Assembly: GCA_037074615.1 (NCBI GenBank) | Contig: CM073560.1 | Location: 2,487,501 to 2,551,500 of the forward strand | Origin: Leucaena leucocephala | Taxonomy: Eukaryota > Streptophyta > Magnoliopsida > Fabales > Fabaceae | DNA: 64,000 nt | Direction of reading: 5' to 3' | Shown here: positions 24,801 through 36,951 of the stretch, one piece after another | Layout: every line of letters starts with the position of its first letter | Position numbering within the stretch: the stretch's first letter is position 1 | Made by a program: the position numbers and the translations under genes | Notes under the pieces: generated by a model | What the model saw: the letters and a program-made list of their open reading frames with translations, nothing else | Told to the model about the DNA's origin: nothing | Database searches by the model: none

Positions 24801-26297
24801 AGATTCTGACACAAGAAAAATTATGCAGGGAGTACAACAACAAGCAGATTCTTACTTTAACTTCTCCGTGGTGCAAGATAAATTATATTATCACAACCGG
24901 CTAGTTATTCCTAACCACACTCAGCACTTCGAGCGCGGTTGATAGAGGAAGCTCACGCCACCCCCACTGGGGGCCACGGTGGGTTCCTTAAAACACTAAA
25001 GCGGCTAAGTGAGCAATTCTTTTGGCGCGGAATGAAACATGATGTCAAGCGGTTCATCCAACAGTGATATCCGTGCCAACAAAATAAATATCAAACACTG
25101 GCCCCAGCAGGTTTATTACAGCCACTCCCTGTACCAACGCGACTTTGGGAGGATATTTCCTTGGATTTCATTTCAGGTTTACCTAAATCCAAAGGGTTTG
25201 ATGTTGTTTTGGTGGTAGTAGATCGACTCAGTAAATATTGTCATTTGATGCACTTGGCTCACCCCTACTCGGCAAAAATCGTGGCTGAAGCCTTCTGTAG
25301 GGATGTGGTCCGCTTACATGGCATCCCCCGCTCCATAGTCTCCGATCGAGACCCACTCTTTCTCAGCGACTTTTGGCAAGAACTGTTTCGACTCAGTCAG
25401 ACAAGGCTCCATATGAGTACAGCATACCATCCTCAAACAGATGGCCAAACTGAGGTGGTAAATCGCTGCCTTGAAACTTATCTCCGCTGTTTTGCTCATG
25501 ATCAACCCAAACAGTGGAGTAAATATCTTTGTTAGGCGGAATATTCTTTCAATACCAGCTTTCACATATCAGCCAACACTACCCCTTTCAAAATAGTCTA
25601 TGGCCGAGATCCTCCGCTTTTGGTTCCATATGTCAAAGGGGAAACTAGGGTTGCAGACTTAGAAGACCAACTTGAGCTGCGTGACGACATGATCAAGCTT
25701 CTCCAGCAAAATTTGTTAAAAGCTCAACAACGAATGAAACGCCAAGATGATCAGAAAAGGCAAGACTTGCAATTCTCTCCCGGAGATTTGGTGTGGCTCC
25801 GGTTGCAACCTTATCGTCAGCGTACTCTGTCCAAACGAAGATTTGAAAAACTATCTCCCAGGTTTTTTGGCCCCTATGAGGTGCTTCGAAAGATTGGCCA
25901 AGTCTCCTACGAATTGGCACTTCCCATGGACGCGAAGATACATCCAATTTTTCATGTTTCATTACTCCGACCCGCTATAGGACAGCCACATGGAGCTCAA
26001 TACACACCACTCCCTCTCTCTGCAGATGTCGAGTTGCTTGTTACCCCCCATAAAGTGCTGCGGCACCGTTGGACGAAAGATGGCAGCCTTGAATTATTAA
26101 TTCAGTGGGATTCCCGTCCAATTGAAGATTCCACTTGGGAAGATTATGACTTAATCACGGAACAATTCCCCTCTTTTCGCCTTGAGGACAAGTCATTTTT
26201 TCGGGCGGCCGGTATTGATAGCATTCCAGCACAGCCATTGAAGACATATGCACGAAGGAACAAAAGAGCAAGGGAATTTCCAGAAACGGTTATTTAG
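21826..26297 (+). pseudogene. Defective gag-pol of the Ty3/gypsy element
   Basis: One gag-pol frame from 21826 to about 24936, then a frame shift, then a second frame to 26297. Visible parts are gag (to about 22730); a zinc knuckle CFRCGAPFRPGHRC; protease with VDSGSTHNF near 22985; reverse transcriptase (23560-24150) with FFDDILIYS; RNase H with VECDASMEGVG; and integrase with the catalytic triad regions DFISGLPKS, SDRDPLF and HPQTDGQTEVVNR. A chromodomain-like tail completes it. In-frame stops occur at 22240, 22726, 24016, 25065 and 25533. The final 82 bp, including the stop, lie inside the right LTR. As it stands it cannot encode functional polyproteins. Confidence 0.92.
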
Positions 26298-26624
26298 TTT
26301 TTCTATTTAATTGTTTAGTTTTCCTATTTTGTTGCCACCACATGTCATGTTTCCATTATTCCCTAGTTTATCGTTAATCATGCGTTAAGGGTATCCCACG
26401 TTTAGCCATATTCCCATGATTAGTAGCATTAAGATTAGTGGGGATCCTTTATCAGTTATTCGATGCTCTGTAATTCCCTATAAATTGGGCACCTTGGACC
26501 CGAGCAAGAGATAGAATTTTTACAGAGTGAATTTGAGATTCTCTGGCTTCTTTTTCTAGCTTTACGAGATCCTTGTGAAGAGAGAAATTAGGGGAGACTT
26601 ATGTTAACAATCTGGTTCTTAACA
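26216..26624 (+). repeat. Right (3') LTR
   Basis: 409 bp, identical to the left LTR except T for C at 26421, 26512 and 26602. It contains the last codons and stop of pol. It is followed by the CAATC target repeat at 26625-26629. Confidence 0.95.
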
Positions 26625-26629
26625 CAATC

Positions 26630-27027
26630 TGATTAAAAAAACCTAAGCTTACATATTTTTTTTTTGAATTTTTTTGAAAAATTATATATATATATTTTTT
26701 AGAAATTTATATATATATCTAAAGAAAAATTATATCTATTGAAGATGAGCTGTAACTGCTTAAGGAATTGAGTGTTTAGATAGTTTTAGGGAATAATTTT
26801 TTAAAACAAGGGATTGTTCAACAAATTTCTCTTTTTTTCATCTTATAAGAAAGTTATAAATAAATAATGTAATAATTAATAAATTTAAAATTTAAAATTT
26901 ATTGAAAGGGCTCGTATGGAAAAGAGAGCGAGGAATGCCTTCGGGGTCGTGACCTGCGTGTAATAGCAGCAAGCCAAGAGAGTGAACCGGGAAATAGAGC
27001 AAAGAGCATCGCGTATCAGGGTGAATC
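26630..27027. other. AT-rich DNA and promoter region of SCS alpha
   Basis: 26630-26890 is AT-rich with short TA runs; GAGTGTTTAGATAGTT near 26770 resembles a piece of the CT-tract MITE family. 26900-27027 is GC-richer and probably holds the promoter and 5' leader of the succinyl-CoA ligase gene. No TATA box could be assigned with confidence. Confidence 0.4.
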
Positions 27028-30000
27028 ATGGGTCGCCGAGCTGTAGCGAAGTTGATAAGCTCGATCGCATCACTCGCCAAATCATCTTCATCGCCGTCAC
27101 TTCTTTCTTCTTCCACTCAGATCCGCCATTTCACGTCAGCGCCACCCTCTCCTGCCGTTTTCGTTGACAAGACCACCCGCGTCATCTGCCAAGGAATCAC
27201 CGGCAAGAATGGCACTTTCCACACCGAGCAGGCCATCGAATACGGAACCAAGATGGTACCTTTTCTGGGATCTGTATTTCCTGTTTGCCTGTGTTTGGTC
27301 AACTTTAACTATTTATTTCACTGGGATTTAATTCTGTGAACGATATATTCCCTCTTGGTCGTGTCTGCTCAGCAAGCCGCTGAATTCTATGAGACATATG
27401 ATTATATATATGTATGTTAAAATCCAATTAGCTTAGCTTACGTGCTATTGATTAACTTAAGGGGAAAAACAACTTGCCAAATGATTAACTCTGATTGAAA
27501 TTGAAGCTACCCTTTTATAGACAGGTTCTTGGATTGGGCTTTGATTGAATATACGTTTTTATCAATTGGGATAAACGTTTGTAGCGAGTCGTGATTCTGG
27601 GCATGAAAGCCTGATCGTTGAGTATATACATGTAAGGACATGATAACTGATATTTTGGGAGTTATCCAATTACTACATAGGTTTACGCAGTAAAAACCAA
27701 AAAATGCGTTTTGCTTCTGAATTTAAAATTTTGAATCTCTCTTGATTGGAGATTACTCCCTCATGCGGGCGGACTGGTGGAGCCCACCTGAATTTTATTA
27801 TTAAACCATTGGATTTTCCGTTATGCTGAAGGTCATTTTCTACCAACAGATAAGAACAATTCGTTTAGTTTCTTAGAATGCTAGCATTCTAGAAGAGCAA
27901 TACAGGTCATATGGACGACTTTTTCTGATAAGAAAAGAAGCATAAGGCTTCATTGTTATCGAACCTTATCTGGGAGAATTTTTATCATATTGGAAGGTTT
28001 TTGGGTGTGTACTCTGTTATTATAATTATAAGAGTTGAGGCCATTTCTGCACAGTATTTAATTTAGGTTCCTGTATTTTTACTTCGTGCGCTAACAACTG
28101 TTGGTACACATGGATTCATAATGGATGTGTGCATGTATTATGTTTTTCTGTTTGATACTGCTCTTGTGTGTCTATTTAGGTGACTCTTTTTGTTTGATTG
28201 TTGGGTATGGGGTACATTCATTTTAATGGTATTTTGCTCAAATAGGTGGGTGGTGTAACACCAAAGAAGGGTGGAACTGAACACTTGGGACTTCCTGTGT
28301 TTAACACTGTTGCTGAAGCAAAAGCTGAAACAAAGGCAAATGCTTCAGTCATCTATGTTCCTCCACCATTTGCTGCAGCTGCCATTTTGGAGTCAGTGGA
28401 AGCTGAGTTGGATCTTGTTGTCTGTATCACTGAAGGGATTCCTCAGCATGATATGGTAATTCAATTTGTCCTACAGAATATATTTTCGGTTTGTATTTTT
28501 CATGGCATTGCGACTCAATAACTTACAATTAAACGTTCACCTTTGCTTGCTGGCTTGTTTAGAACTACTCCACTTATGTAAAATATTGAATACCTTGTCA
28601 TTCGTTTTCATATTCCTATCGGGTACTTTTTCCCTATCCTATTTAGGATCCAAATTTTTCCATTTGGATTATTCCATTGGTTGTGTATAAGTTTGTTTAT
28701 TAGTCAAATCTATTGATTGAAAATTAGATTTCCAATGCATACCTTGATCATATGTCTTTGGAAACAATGATCATTTAATAAAGCCATTCGAAGCAGTATT
28801 GCAATCCACCTTTCTCCTGTTTTAAACAAACCTGTGAAGTTAATATTTTCAATTTTCAGGTACGAGTGAAAGCTGCTCTTAATAGACAGTCCAAGACTCG
28901 TCTGATTGGACCAAACTGCCCTGGTATCATCAAGCCAGGTGAATGTAAAATTGGAATCATGCCAGGTTACATTCATAAACCTGGTCGTATAGGAATTGTT
29001 TCTCGTTCTGGCACCTTGACATATGAAGCGGTGAGCTCTAGTTTTGAAGTCTTGAAGACTACAGTAATGCCAATAAAACCTATATATATAGATATATAAC
29101 AATGAAATCTACCAACTTATTCAGGTTTTCCAAACTACTGCTGTTGGACTTGGACAATCCACTTGTGTGGGCATAGGTGGAGATCCTTTTAATGGAACAA
29201 ACTTTGTTGATTGTGTGGAGCGATTCCTGGTAGATCCACAGACTGAAGGTACTTCATATCTTATTTTGTATCTGTCATGTAAATTGACTTCATGGTTTAG
29301 AATCCTTAAACTCTGATGTAAAAATAAACTCATTTCTCCTCTGTCCAAAGAAAAAAAATAATGCCCATTAACTTTTTCCTTTTGTGAAATGCTCTAAGCC
29401 TGAGAAGTAGAGAATGGGGAAAGGAGTAGACATCCTACCCTGGATATGAAGCGCTCCTCAATCTGAACAGACTGAGATTGGTGCTATGTGATTTTGAGCT
29501 ATGAGCTCATTGGTACACTAATGCCCTTTCTAATCCAAAAGAAATGAAATCCTCAAAAGGTTATTGCCCCATGTTAATTGGATGTGTAACATTGTAAGAT
29601 GCTAGCCTGTCCTTCTTGGTAGAGTCGGAACCTTGGTGCTGTGTACAATTTGTAATTCTTACCAAAGTACTTGTTTCCTAGAAACAAGATAAACAAGTTT
29701 TTTATGTCCTGGAACATTACTGACTCTTTGAGGTGACTGGCCAAAGGGTCATTAAATATTGGATGAAAATTGACAGTGATGTCAAAAGTTGACAGAAAGA
29801 TATTATGTCTGAAAGTTGAATATTGACCTCATGGGAGCTGGGGAAAGAGGAAGTAGGTAAGATCAATCGGATTTTGTCTAGCGAGATAGAGCCCTATCCA
29901 TCACGCTGAATTTAGTAGTTATATTTTTGGAGTAGTTATATGTCATTTTGTCTTTTTGTTGAATAGGATTTCTATCACCAAAAAGAAAAAGAGAATAGGA

Positions 30001-31547
30001 TTTCATGATTCATCATATGATCCTGTGCGGGTTATAATATTACTATAAGTTGTTTGTATTTTGTTTGCTTTTTTGTTCACAATGCTTGTATTCTTTATAT
30101 ATGTTTGTTGTTTCTTCGTGGAATTTAGGCATCATTCTCATAGGAGAGATAGGGGGAACTGCAGAAGAAGATGCTGCTGCACTAATTAAGGTCTGCTTTC
30201 TATGTTTTGTCTGGGCTTGGATTTCTGTTCCTTAAATTCTTATAAGCACCTGCAAAGTTAAAATTTGTTTCCCCGTTTTGTAGAAAGGAACATAAGTCTA
30301 TTATTTCTATTACCTAATGTGTCTGGAGAAATGTTTTGTTTATAATTTGTTCGCTGGCAGAGGCTGCAGTAAAACATTAGCTGCGTACTACTTGTGGTGT
30401 CACTATTATATTATGATTAGATTAACTTACACAACTGTGTTTTTCTTCTGTTTTAAAATCAATAAATTATTTTTCCTTTGAAGTTAAAATTCTTAGACTT
30501 AATCTATTTTTTCACACTTGACGTGAAATATAGTTTTAAATGCAAATTTTATTTTTGTAAATATTTATTGTAGCAAAAATGATGCCAAGGTGCATAAAGG
30601 ATGGCTGTAGTTGACAAACAGCCAACAAAATAGGAAATATATTGTGAATGTAAATTTTCTTCTTTCTTGGTGTATAAAAAGTCAGATGCTCATTTGGTGT
30701 TCCTTAACACTTAGGCATCATGATACCTTATTGCTTCAGATTAAGGATGTTCACATAGTTACCATGTTCTCTGTCCATGGGTTCTGAATATAACTTCCTA
30801 GATTTTGAATGACTTACAGGAAAGTGGGACTGAGAAGCCTATTGTTGCATTTATTGCTGGATTGACAGCTCCCCCTGGCCGTCGTATGGGTCATGCTGGA
30901 GGTAAGATCTTTTTTCTAGTTTTGAATCCGATGGCATCAGATAAAAAAAATGCTATTTTAGGTTGTTGATTGTCATGATAAAAAAAAATATAAATGCAAA
31001 AAAGTCTCACAATAACTAAACAGCATGTAATGAAAAGTTGTATTATTAGAAATAACAATAGGTTTACGCTGCTCACTTATTATTAAGACATTTTGGTTAT
31101 TACATTCTTTTCTTATAACCTTATACTAATTCTTTCAAATATTTCGAAGTTTTCCCCTACATAAAAGCATGAATTTGAGAAAAGACAAATTCTAGAAAGT
31201 TGGAAATAGGTGTAATTATGGAAAAAGCTAATTAGTGCTCCACATTTTCATGCGAAGTGATCTATATACAAGACCATGAATTTTTTATTGAAAATGACCA
31301 ATATATAGGACTGGAGGGAGTAATTTTCAAAATTAAGTGAAAGTTTATTTAGGCCTTCATTTTGCTCTTTTCCTTTACTGAGATTATATTTGGTTTTGCT
31401 GGTGCAGCCATTGTGTCAGGCGGCAAGGGTACTGCTCAGGACAAAATTAAAACTCTGAGGGAAGCTGGGGTCACTGTAGTGGAGTCACCTGCTAAAATTG
31501 GAGCTGCCATTCTTGATGTTTTCAAGCACAGGGGCTTGGCCCAATAG
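27028..31547 (+). CDS. Succinyl-CoA ligase alpha subunit, mitochondrial, 7 exons
   Basis: Alpha subunit of ADP-forming succinyl-CoA synthetase, the TCA-cycle step that makes ATP from succinyl-CoA in the mitochondrial matrix, working with a beta subunit. Exons: 27028-27255, 28246-28455, 28860-29030, 29125-29248, 30129-30190, 30820-30901, 31408-31547. The sum is 1017 nt, 338 aa, about the usual length, and all introns are GT-AG. Residues 1-40 (RRAVAKLISSIASLAKSSSS) form a serine- and arginine-rich targeting peptide. The CoA-binding fold follows with TRVICQGITGKNGTFHTEQA, then RLIGPNCPGIIKPGECKIG and GRIGIVSRSGTLTYEA. The active-site histidine that is phosphorylated is about residue 290 in RRMGHAGAIVSGGKGTAQ; its motif is split by intron 6. 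Nothing is broken. Confidence 0.95.
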
Positions 31548-32312
31548 TTTGAGAACTTTGACATCTTTCAATCTTATAACAAGTTCAAAGCTTCATAGTT
31601 GGCTCTCAGTGCCAAAAAGCTGAGAACTTTTGATTTCCATTGAAATTTTATTGGATCACTCTTCCACTTTTTATTTGGAGACGAATTCATTAAAGTGAAA
31701 TAAAAGTAATTCAAGATTCTTATTGTATTTCTTTTGTGACTCTGTTTTGAAAACAGTGAACGGATGAATGTTTCACTGATTTACTGTGCTGTGAATTTCA
31801 GGGTTTCCAATTGCTTTTTTTGCTGCAAAGATTGGTCATTCTCCGTAGTGTAATGTGGAGCTCCTGTTTAGGAGTGACAACTATAATAATTTAATTTGGT
31901 ATTATCTTGTGCAATGCATGGAATAATAAATACAAATTTGTTATAGAAAAATAATAAATGATGAAAAATACAATTTAGAAATGAATTCTTTTTTTTGTGC
32001 CAAAATTTAAAAATATATTCAAAATCATGGTAATCTACTATAAGTCTACAACACAACCCATGTACATAGAGGGAGAATTGTTATTTCTACGGATAACTGT
32101 TGTCATTTTGAAAATAAGTAAACTTGGGATTTCATACATCATATAAAATTTAAAAATGAGCTGTATTATTTCTTTATAAAAAATAATACTTACTTATTAT
32201 AATTATTTATCCATATTTTTTTTATATTGCACACTATTCAAAGTGAGTTGTGCTATACTGCTATTTATAGTTTTTCTAACTAATTAACCGTATAATTTGT
32301 TATGAATTTTAT
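31548..32312. other. 3'UTR of SCS alpha and AT-rich spacer
   Basis: The 3'UTR probably runs to about 31860 (TCTTATTGTATTTC, then TGAATTTCAGGG). The rest is AT-rich with no gene seen. Confidence 0.4.
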
Positions 32313-32763
32313 AGGGCTGTTTGGATATGATTTTAAAAAAAAATTTATTGACAGTTTATGAAAAATAGCTTTTAGAGAAAAGTTTATGAAAAAAAAATGA
32401 TTATGAATAAATAAGTGTTTGAATAGTTATTTTTGTAATGACTTTTTATATTGGTAAATTACCAAAAATGGTATGATTTGATTAAAAGTAAGAGAGAGGA
32501 GAGAGGGTCTAAAAAAAAGTAGGAGAGAGGAGAGAGGGTGTAAGAAAAAATAGAGATAAGATAGTAATTAGATAATCTATATGCTCTTTCACTGCTCTAA
32601 AAGCTAGTTTCAATAGCTTATTCAAAACTATGATTTTAAACCGTGATTTTGTCCAAAAGCACTTATAGACAAATATAACTGTTTGTTTTAAAAAAAATTT
32701 AAACTAAAATTTGAACTATAAGTATTTTTTAAACTATAGTCTGAGGGCAAACCAAATATGCCC
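32313..32763 (-). repeat. MITE copy B, with GA/CT tract
   Basis: It begins GGGCTGTTTGGATATG and ends ACCAAATATGCCC, imperfect terminal inverted repeats. Its reverse complement matches copy A closely, including TTTTGAATAAGCTA, AGATTATCTAATTACTAT, the ACACCCTCTCTCCTCTCTCC tract and TACCAATATAAAAAGT. The tract is about 60 bp here against about 150 bp in copy A. It lies about 380 bp upstream of the STT3B coding start. Confidence 0.75.
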
Positions 32764-33140
32764 ATATTCTATGTTGACATTGATTATCATAAATAATGTA
32801 ATTAAAAAGTTAGAAAAATACGTGGAAAAAAATCGATTGGAAAAATAGAAAAGAACAATCGTACCCACAAACAAACTTGGCTTCGAAAGACTTGACTTAC
32901 TGCAACTGGTTGGAGAGTCGTCTCGGATCATCGTATATTTGGGTCTCTCTTTCAACCAGCAAAAAACTGAACTTCAATCTAATCCCAGTTAAATCTAGGG
33001 TTTTGCGCCACGGGGCTACATCCACAACCCATCTCACTGTTGACTCACCAATTTCCCGAGAAAATTTTGATGGAAAATCCTGGATGGTAATTCCACATCT
33101 CCAATTAACATAGATCGTTACTTGATATCTTATTGCAATT

Positions 33141-36100
33141 ATGGCCGGGAAAGCTGAACCCTTGAACGGGACTGCAAAATCTGGATCGAACCAGAGTGGT
33201 CCAGCAGCAATGCAGGCGTCGGCATTGAAGGCCGATCTGTCGAACATCCTTTCTTTGAAGAGCTTTAAGCTGAAAACCAAGCAGCAGGAGCTGCTGATCC
33301 GGGTTTCCATCCTATTGCTCGTCTATGTCTTGGCTTTTATCACTCGGCTCTTCAGTGTTCTGCGGTACGAGTCCATGATCCATGAGTTCGATCCTTACTT
33401 TAATTACCGAACCACACTTTTCTTGACTGAGAAAGGTTTCTATGAGTTCTGGAACTGGTTTGATTCTGAGAGTTGGTATCCTCTGGGTCGTATCATTGGA
33501 GGCACTCTTTACCCGGGCCTCATGGTCACTGCCGCTTTAATTTACTGGGGTTTACGATTTCTGAGGTTTGCGGTTCACATCCGTGAGGTCTGTGTGTTAA
33601 CAGCACCGTTTTTTGCATCGAACACTACCTTGGTTGCTTATTTCTTTGGTAAAGAGATTTGGGATTCGGGTGCCGGTCTTGTTGCTGCAGCATTGATTGC
33701 TATTTGTCCTGGATACATTTCTAGGTCGGTGGCTGGATCATATGATAATGAGGGTGTTGCCATTTTCGCCTTGTTGTTGACGTTTTACTTGTTCGTGAAG
33801 GCGGTGAATACAGGGTCGCTTGCATGGTCTTTAGCTTCTGCTTTTGGGTACTTCTACATGGTTTCTGCTTGGGGTGGTTACGTGTTTATCATTAATCTGA
33901 TCCCACTATATGTGTTGGTTCTTTTAATCACGGGAAGGTATTCCATGAGACTGTATGTTGCTTATAACTGCATGTATATTTTGGGAATGTTGCTTGCAAT
34001 GCAAATTCGATTTGTTGGATTTCAGCACGTACAATCTGGAGAGCACATGGCTGCTATGGGCGTGTTTTTCTTGATTCAGGTTTCCTTTTGTTCCCTTTTA
34101 CTATTTCATTGCCTCGTTGAATTACTCATGGCATGGTAAAGAATTTCGTTGTTATGTGTTTAGTATCTAGAGTGTTAAGATATATCAGCAAACGATAGTT
34201 TTCACTAAGATTCATTTGATTTGTGTTTGATGCATACCCTTTCCCTTAAATGTGAGTTTATATTTGCATACTAGTGAAAAAAAGGTTTCTATTAACCACC
34301 ATGCATTTTCAAGTTTTTTTTTTTTATGTAGATATTGGCATTAATAAATCTGTAGTTTTACATAATTGTTTTAGGATGCGTAATTTCACGCTCTAACATG
34401 GATTGTCTTTGCAGGTATTTTACTTCTTGGATTGGGTGAGGCATTCTCTTGCTGATGCAAAATTGTTTCAGGCCTTTTTGAGAATCACTGTAACTACTGC
34501 TGTTAGTGTTGGTGTCATTGCTTTGGGAGTAGGCACAGCATCTGGTTATATTTCTCCATGGACAGGAAGGTTCTACTCCTTGCTTGATCCAACCTACGCT
34601 AAGGATCATATTCCAATCATTGCATCTGTCTCTGAGCATCAGCCAACTGCTTGGTCATCTTTTATGTTTGATTTCCACATCCTGCTGTTTTTCTTTCCTG
34701 CTGGGCTCTACTTTTGCTTCAAGCGGCTATCAGACGCAACAATTTTCATAGTTATGTATGGTCTTACAAGCATGTATTTTGCTGGCGTGATGGTTCGATT
34801 AATTCTTGTTGCTACACCTGCAGTATGCCTTATTAGTGCTATTGCAGTTTCTGCCACTGTGAAGAATTTGGCTCAGCTGGTTAGGACCAAAAGCAAAGCT
34901 GTTCAGAGTGGTTCTAGCAAAGGAACTAGTACTGTAAAAGGTTATTCCAAGGTAAGATGCTTCTGAGTTACTGGTAGAATAAAGGGTTTTCAAAAACAAT
35001 TGCATTTCAAAGCTTTGATCTTTTTCTTTTTTCCCTCATCTACAAACCTAAGTCTGCCTATGGTTGAAATGCATTTTAGTTTGACGAGAACAGACTAGCA
35101 GTTCTTGATAACGTTTTCTTGAGGTATTGATTAACATTAATGTTACTTCTCATCACTTTCTCCCAACCCATTGGTGCTTCCTCCTTTCTCATAATTATGA
35201 TAAAGATTTCAGTCTGGAAAAGGGATTTTTTTGGGCTGTGGAGTTGATTGTTGCATCAGATAGATTTATCTTAAACTCTGCTGATTTCCAAAATTAAAAA
35301 AGTATCTTAAATGTTGTATGAACTACTTTTTTTGGTGAAATTTTCTTTTTTCTAAAAAAATTGACATGATGATGTGACAAATTATTGCAATTTCAAACAG
35401 GGTTTGGTTGATCACTCCCAGCCTTTCCAAAGAAATGGTGCCATTGTGTTACTTCTTGGTGCCTTCTATCTGCTGAGCAGATATGCTACTCACTGTACCT
35501 GGGTCACATCTGAGGCTTACTCATCTCCCTCAATTGTCTTGGCTGCAAGGGGGGCCCATGGTAACAGGGTCATATTTGATGATTATCGTGAGGCGTACTT
35601 TTGGCTTCGTCAGAATACTCCCCAAGATGCTAAGGTGATGTCATGGTGGGATTATGGTTACCAAATCACTGCCATGGGAAATAGAACAGTCATTGTTGAC
35701 AACAACACCTGGAACAATACACACATAGCAACTGTTGGGCGTGCAATGTCTTCTTACGAAGATGAGGCTTATGACATAATGAAATCACTTGATGTGGATT
35801 ATGTTTTAGTTGTCTTTGGTGGTGTTACTGGTTATTCTTCTGATGATATAAATAAGTAAGACCTTCTGATACAATGCTTTATATTTGGATTGTTCATCCA
35901 TTTTATGTATATTACTTCATGCATGTAGATCTAGCAAGTTCTTTATGAAAATTTCTACTTAGACTTCTCTTGCAGTCACAACTGTCAACAATGATACAGG
36001 TGGCACCATATGTGTTTGGCATAAAATTTAAGCTGTGCTACCTGATTGGAGCCACTTGTATCCAGATGTGAATGCAAGAATTCTTTAAGTAGCATGACTC

Positions 36101-36951
36101 GGTCTCTATTCCTGTTGTCATCATTCCAACTTTCAGGACTTTGTGACTTCTTAGAATGCCTCATTCTCTTGTCATGCTTTTTAGTCTCTTTACGAACCTG
36201 TTATGACTGCTGGGCTTCAAGCTTTTTATACTCTAAAATTTTTGGAGACCTTCCATCATTAAGCTTTTGCATATTCCCTATTCAGTTAGTTATATTTTTT
36301 TCTTCCCAGTTATGTTGCTTCCAACACTTGTTATATTATACTCATAATTCATGATTTGTGTAGATTTCTGTGGATGGTGAGGATTGGTGGTGGTGTTTTC
36401 CCTGTAATAAAGGAACCTGATTACCTTGTCAATGGAGAGTATCGTGTAGATAAAGGGGCAGCTCCCAAGATGTTGAACTGTCTAATGTAAGTTTCTTGGC
36501 ACTGCCTCATGGTCTTTGCTTGATATATTTATAAATTTCAGTGAGTCTGGATGCATGCAAGTCTAATCTATGTTGGAATAATTTTTTTTTAAAATATAAC
36601 CAAATTGGTCTTTGTCAGGTACAAGCTGTGTTATTATCGCTTTGGGGAGCTGACAACAGAATATGGCAAACCACCTGGGTAAATGCTATACCTTCTTTAT
36701 CACTGTTACTATTTTTTTTTTTTTGGATTACAAAGGCAATCATCAAGCTTGAAGATTCTTCATGGCATGGTCTAAGTTATGTGAATCCTGTGTTCTATAT
36801 TTATACCTCTTGAATTGGCAGGTATGATCGTGCAAGAGGAGTTGAAATTGGGAACAAAGACATAAAGCTGGAGTATTTGGAAGAGTCATTCACTACACAG
36901 AATTGGATAGTTCGTATTTACAAAGTAAAACCACCTAAAAACAGGTGGTAA
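33141..36951 (+). CDS. STT3B: STT3B, catalytic subunit of oligosaccharyltransferase, 6 exons
   Basis: Transfers the dolichol-linked glycan to Asn-X-Ser/Thr sequons in the ER lumen. Exons: 33141-34079, 34415-34951, 35401-35855, 36364-36486, 36619-36678, 36822-36951. The sum is 2244 nt, 747 aa, matching plant STT3B (about 735) rather than the longer STT3A. A basic N-terminal segment precedes about a dozen membrane helices. Conserved elements include RYESMIHEFDPYFNYR with the catalytic DxD-like region, SRSVAGSYDNE and the external loop SVSEHQPTAW. The catalytic-domain motif WWDYGYQI is at about residue 574. DNNTWNNTHIA carries potential self-glycosylation sites. The acceptor residue A after SYDNE in Arabidopsis is G here. 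All junctions are GT-AG and the frame is open. The N-terminal 12 or so residues vary within the family. Confidence 0.95.

Larger units (their letters stand above)
21401..26624 (+). mobile_element. Ty3/gypsy LTR retrotransposon, chromovirus type, complete but defective
   Basis: A full-length element of 5224 bp bounded by 409-bp direct LTRs and the 5-bp target-site duplication CAATC (21396-21400, 26625-26629). The order gag, protease, reverse transcriptase, RNase H, integrase marks it as Ty3/gypsy. The C-terminal part of pol carries a GPY/F-type segment and a chromodomain-like tail (VLRHRW, LIQWDSRP, DSTWEDYD), as in plant chromoviruses. Small size, short LTRs and a pol frame running into the 3' LTR suggest the Reina lineage, but that assignment is inference. 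The element lies between the PPR block and SCS alpha and disrupts no recognisable gene. Confidence 0.93.
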
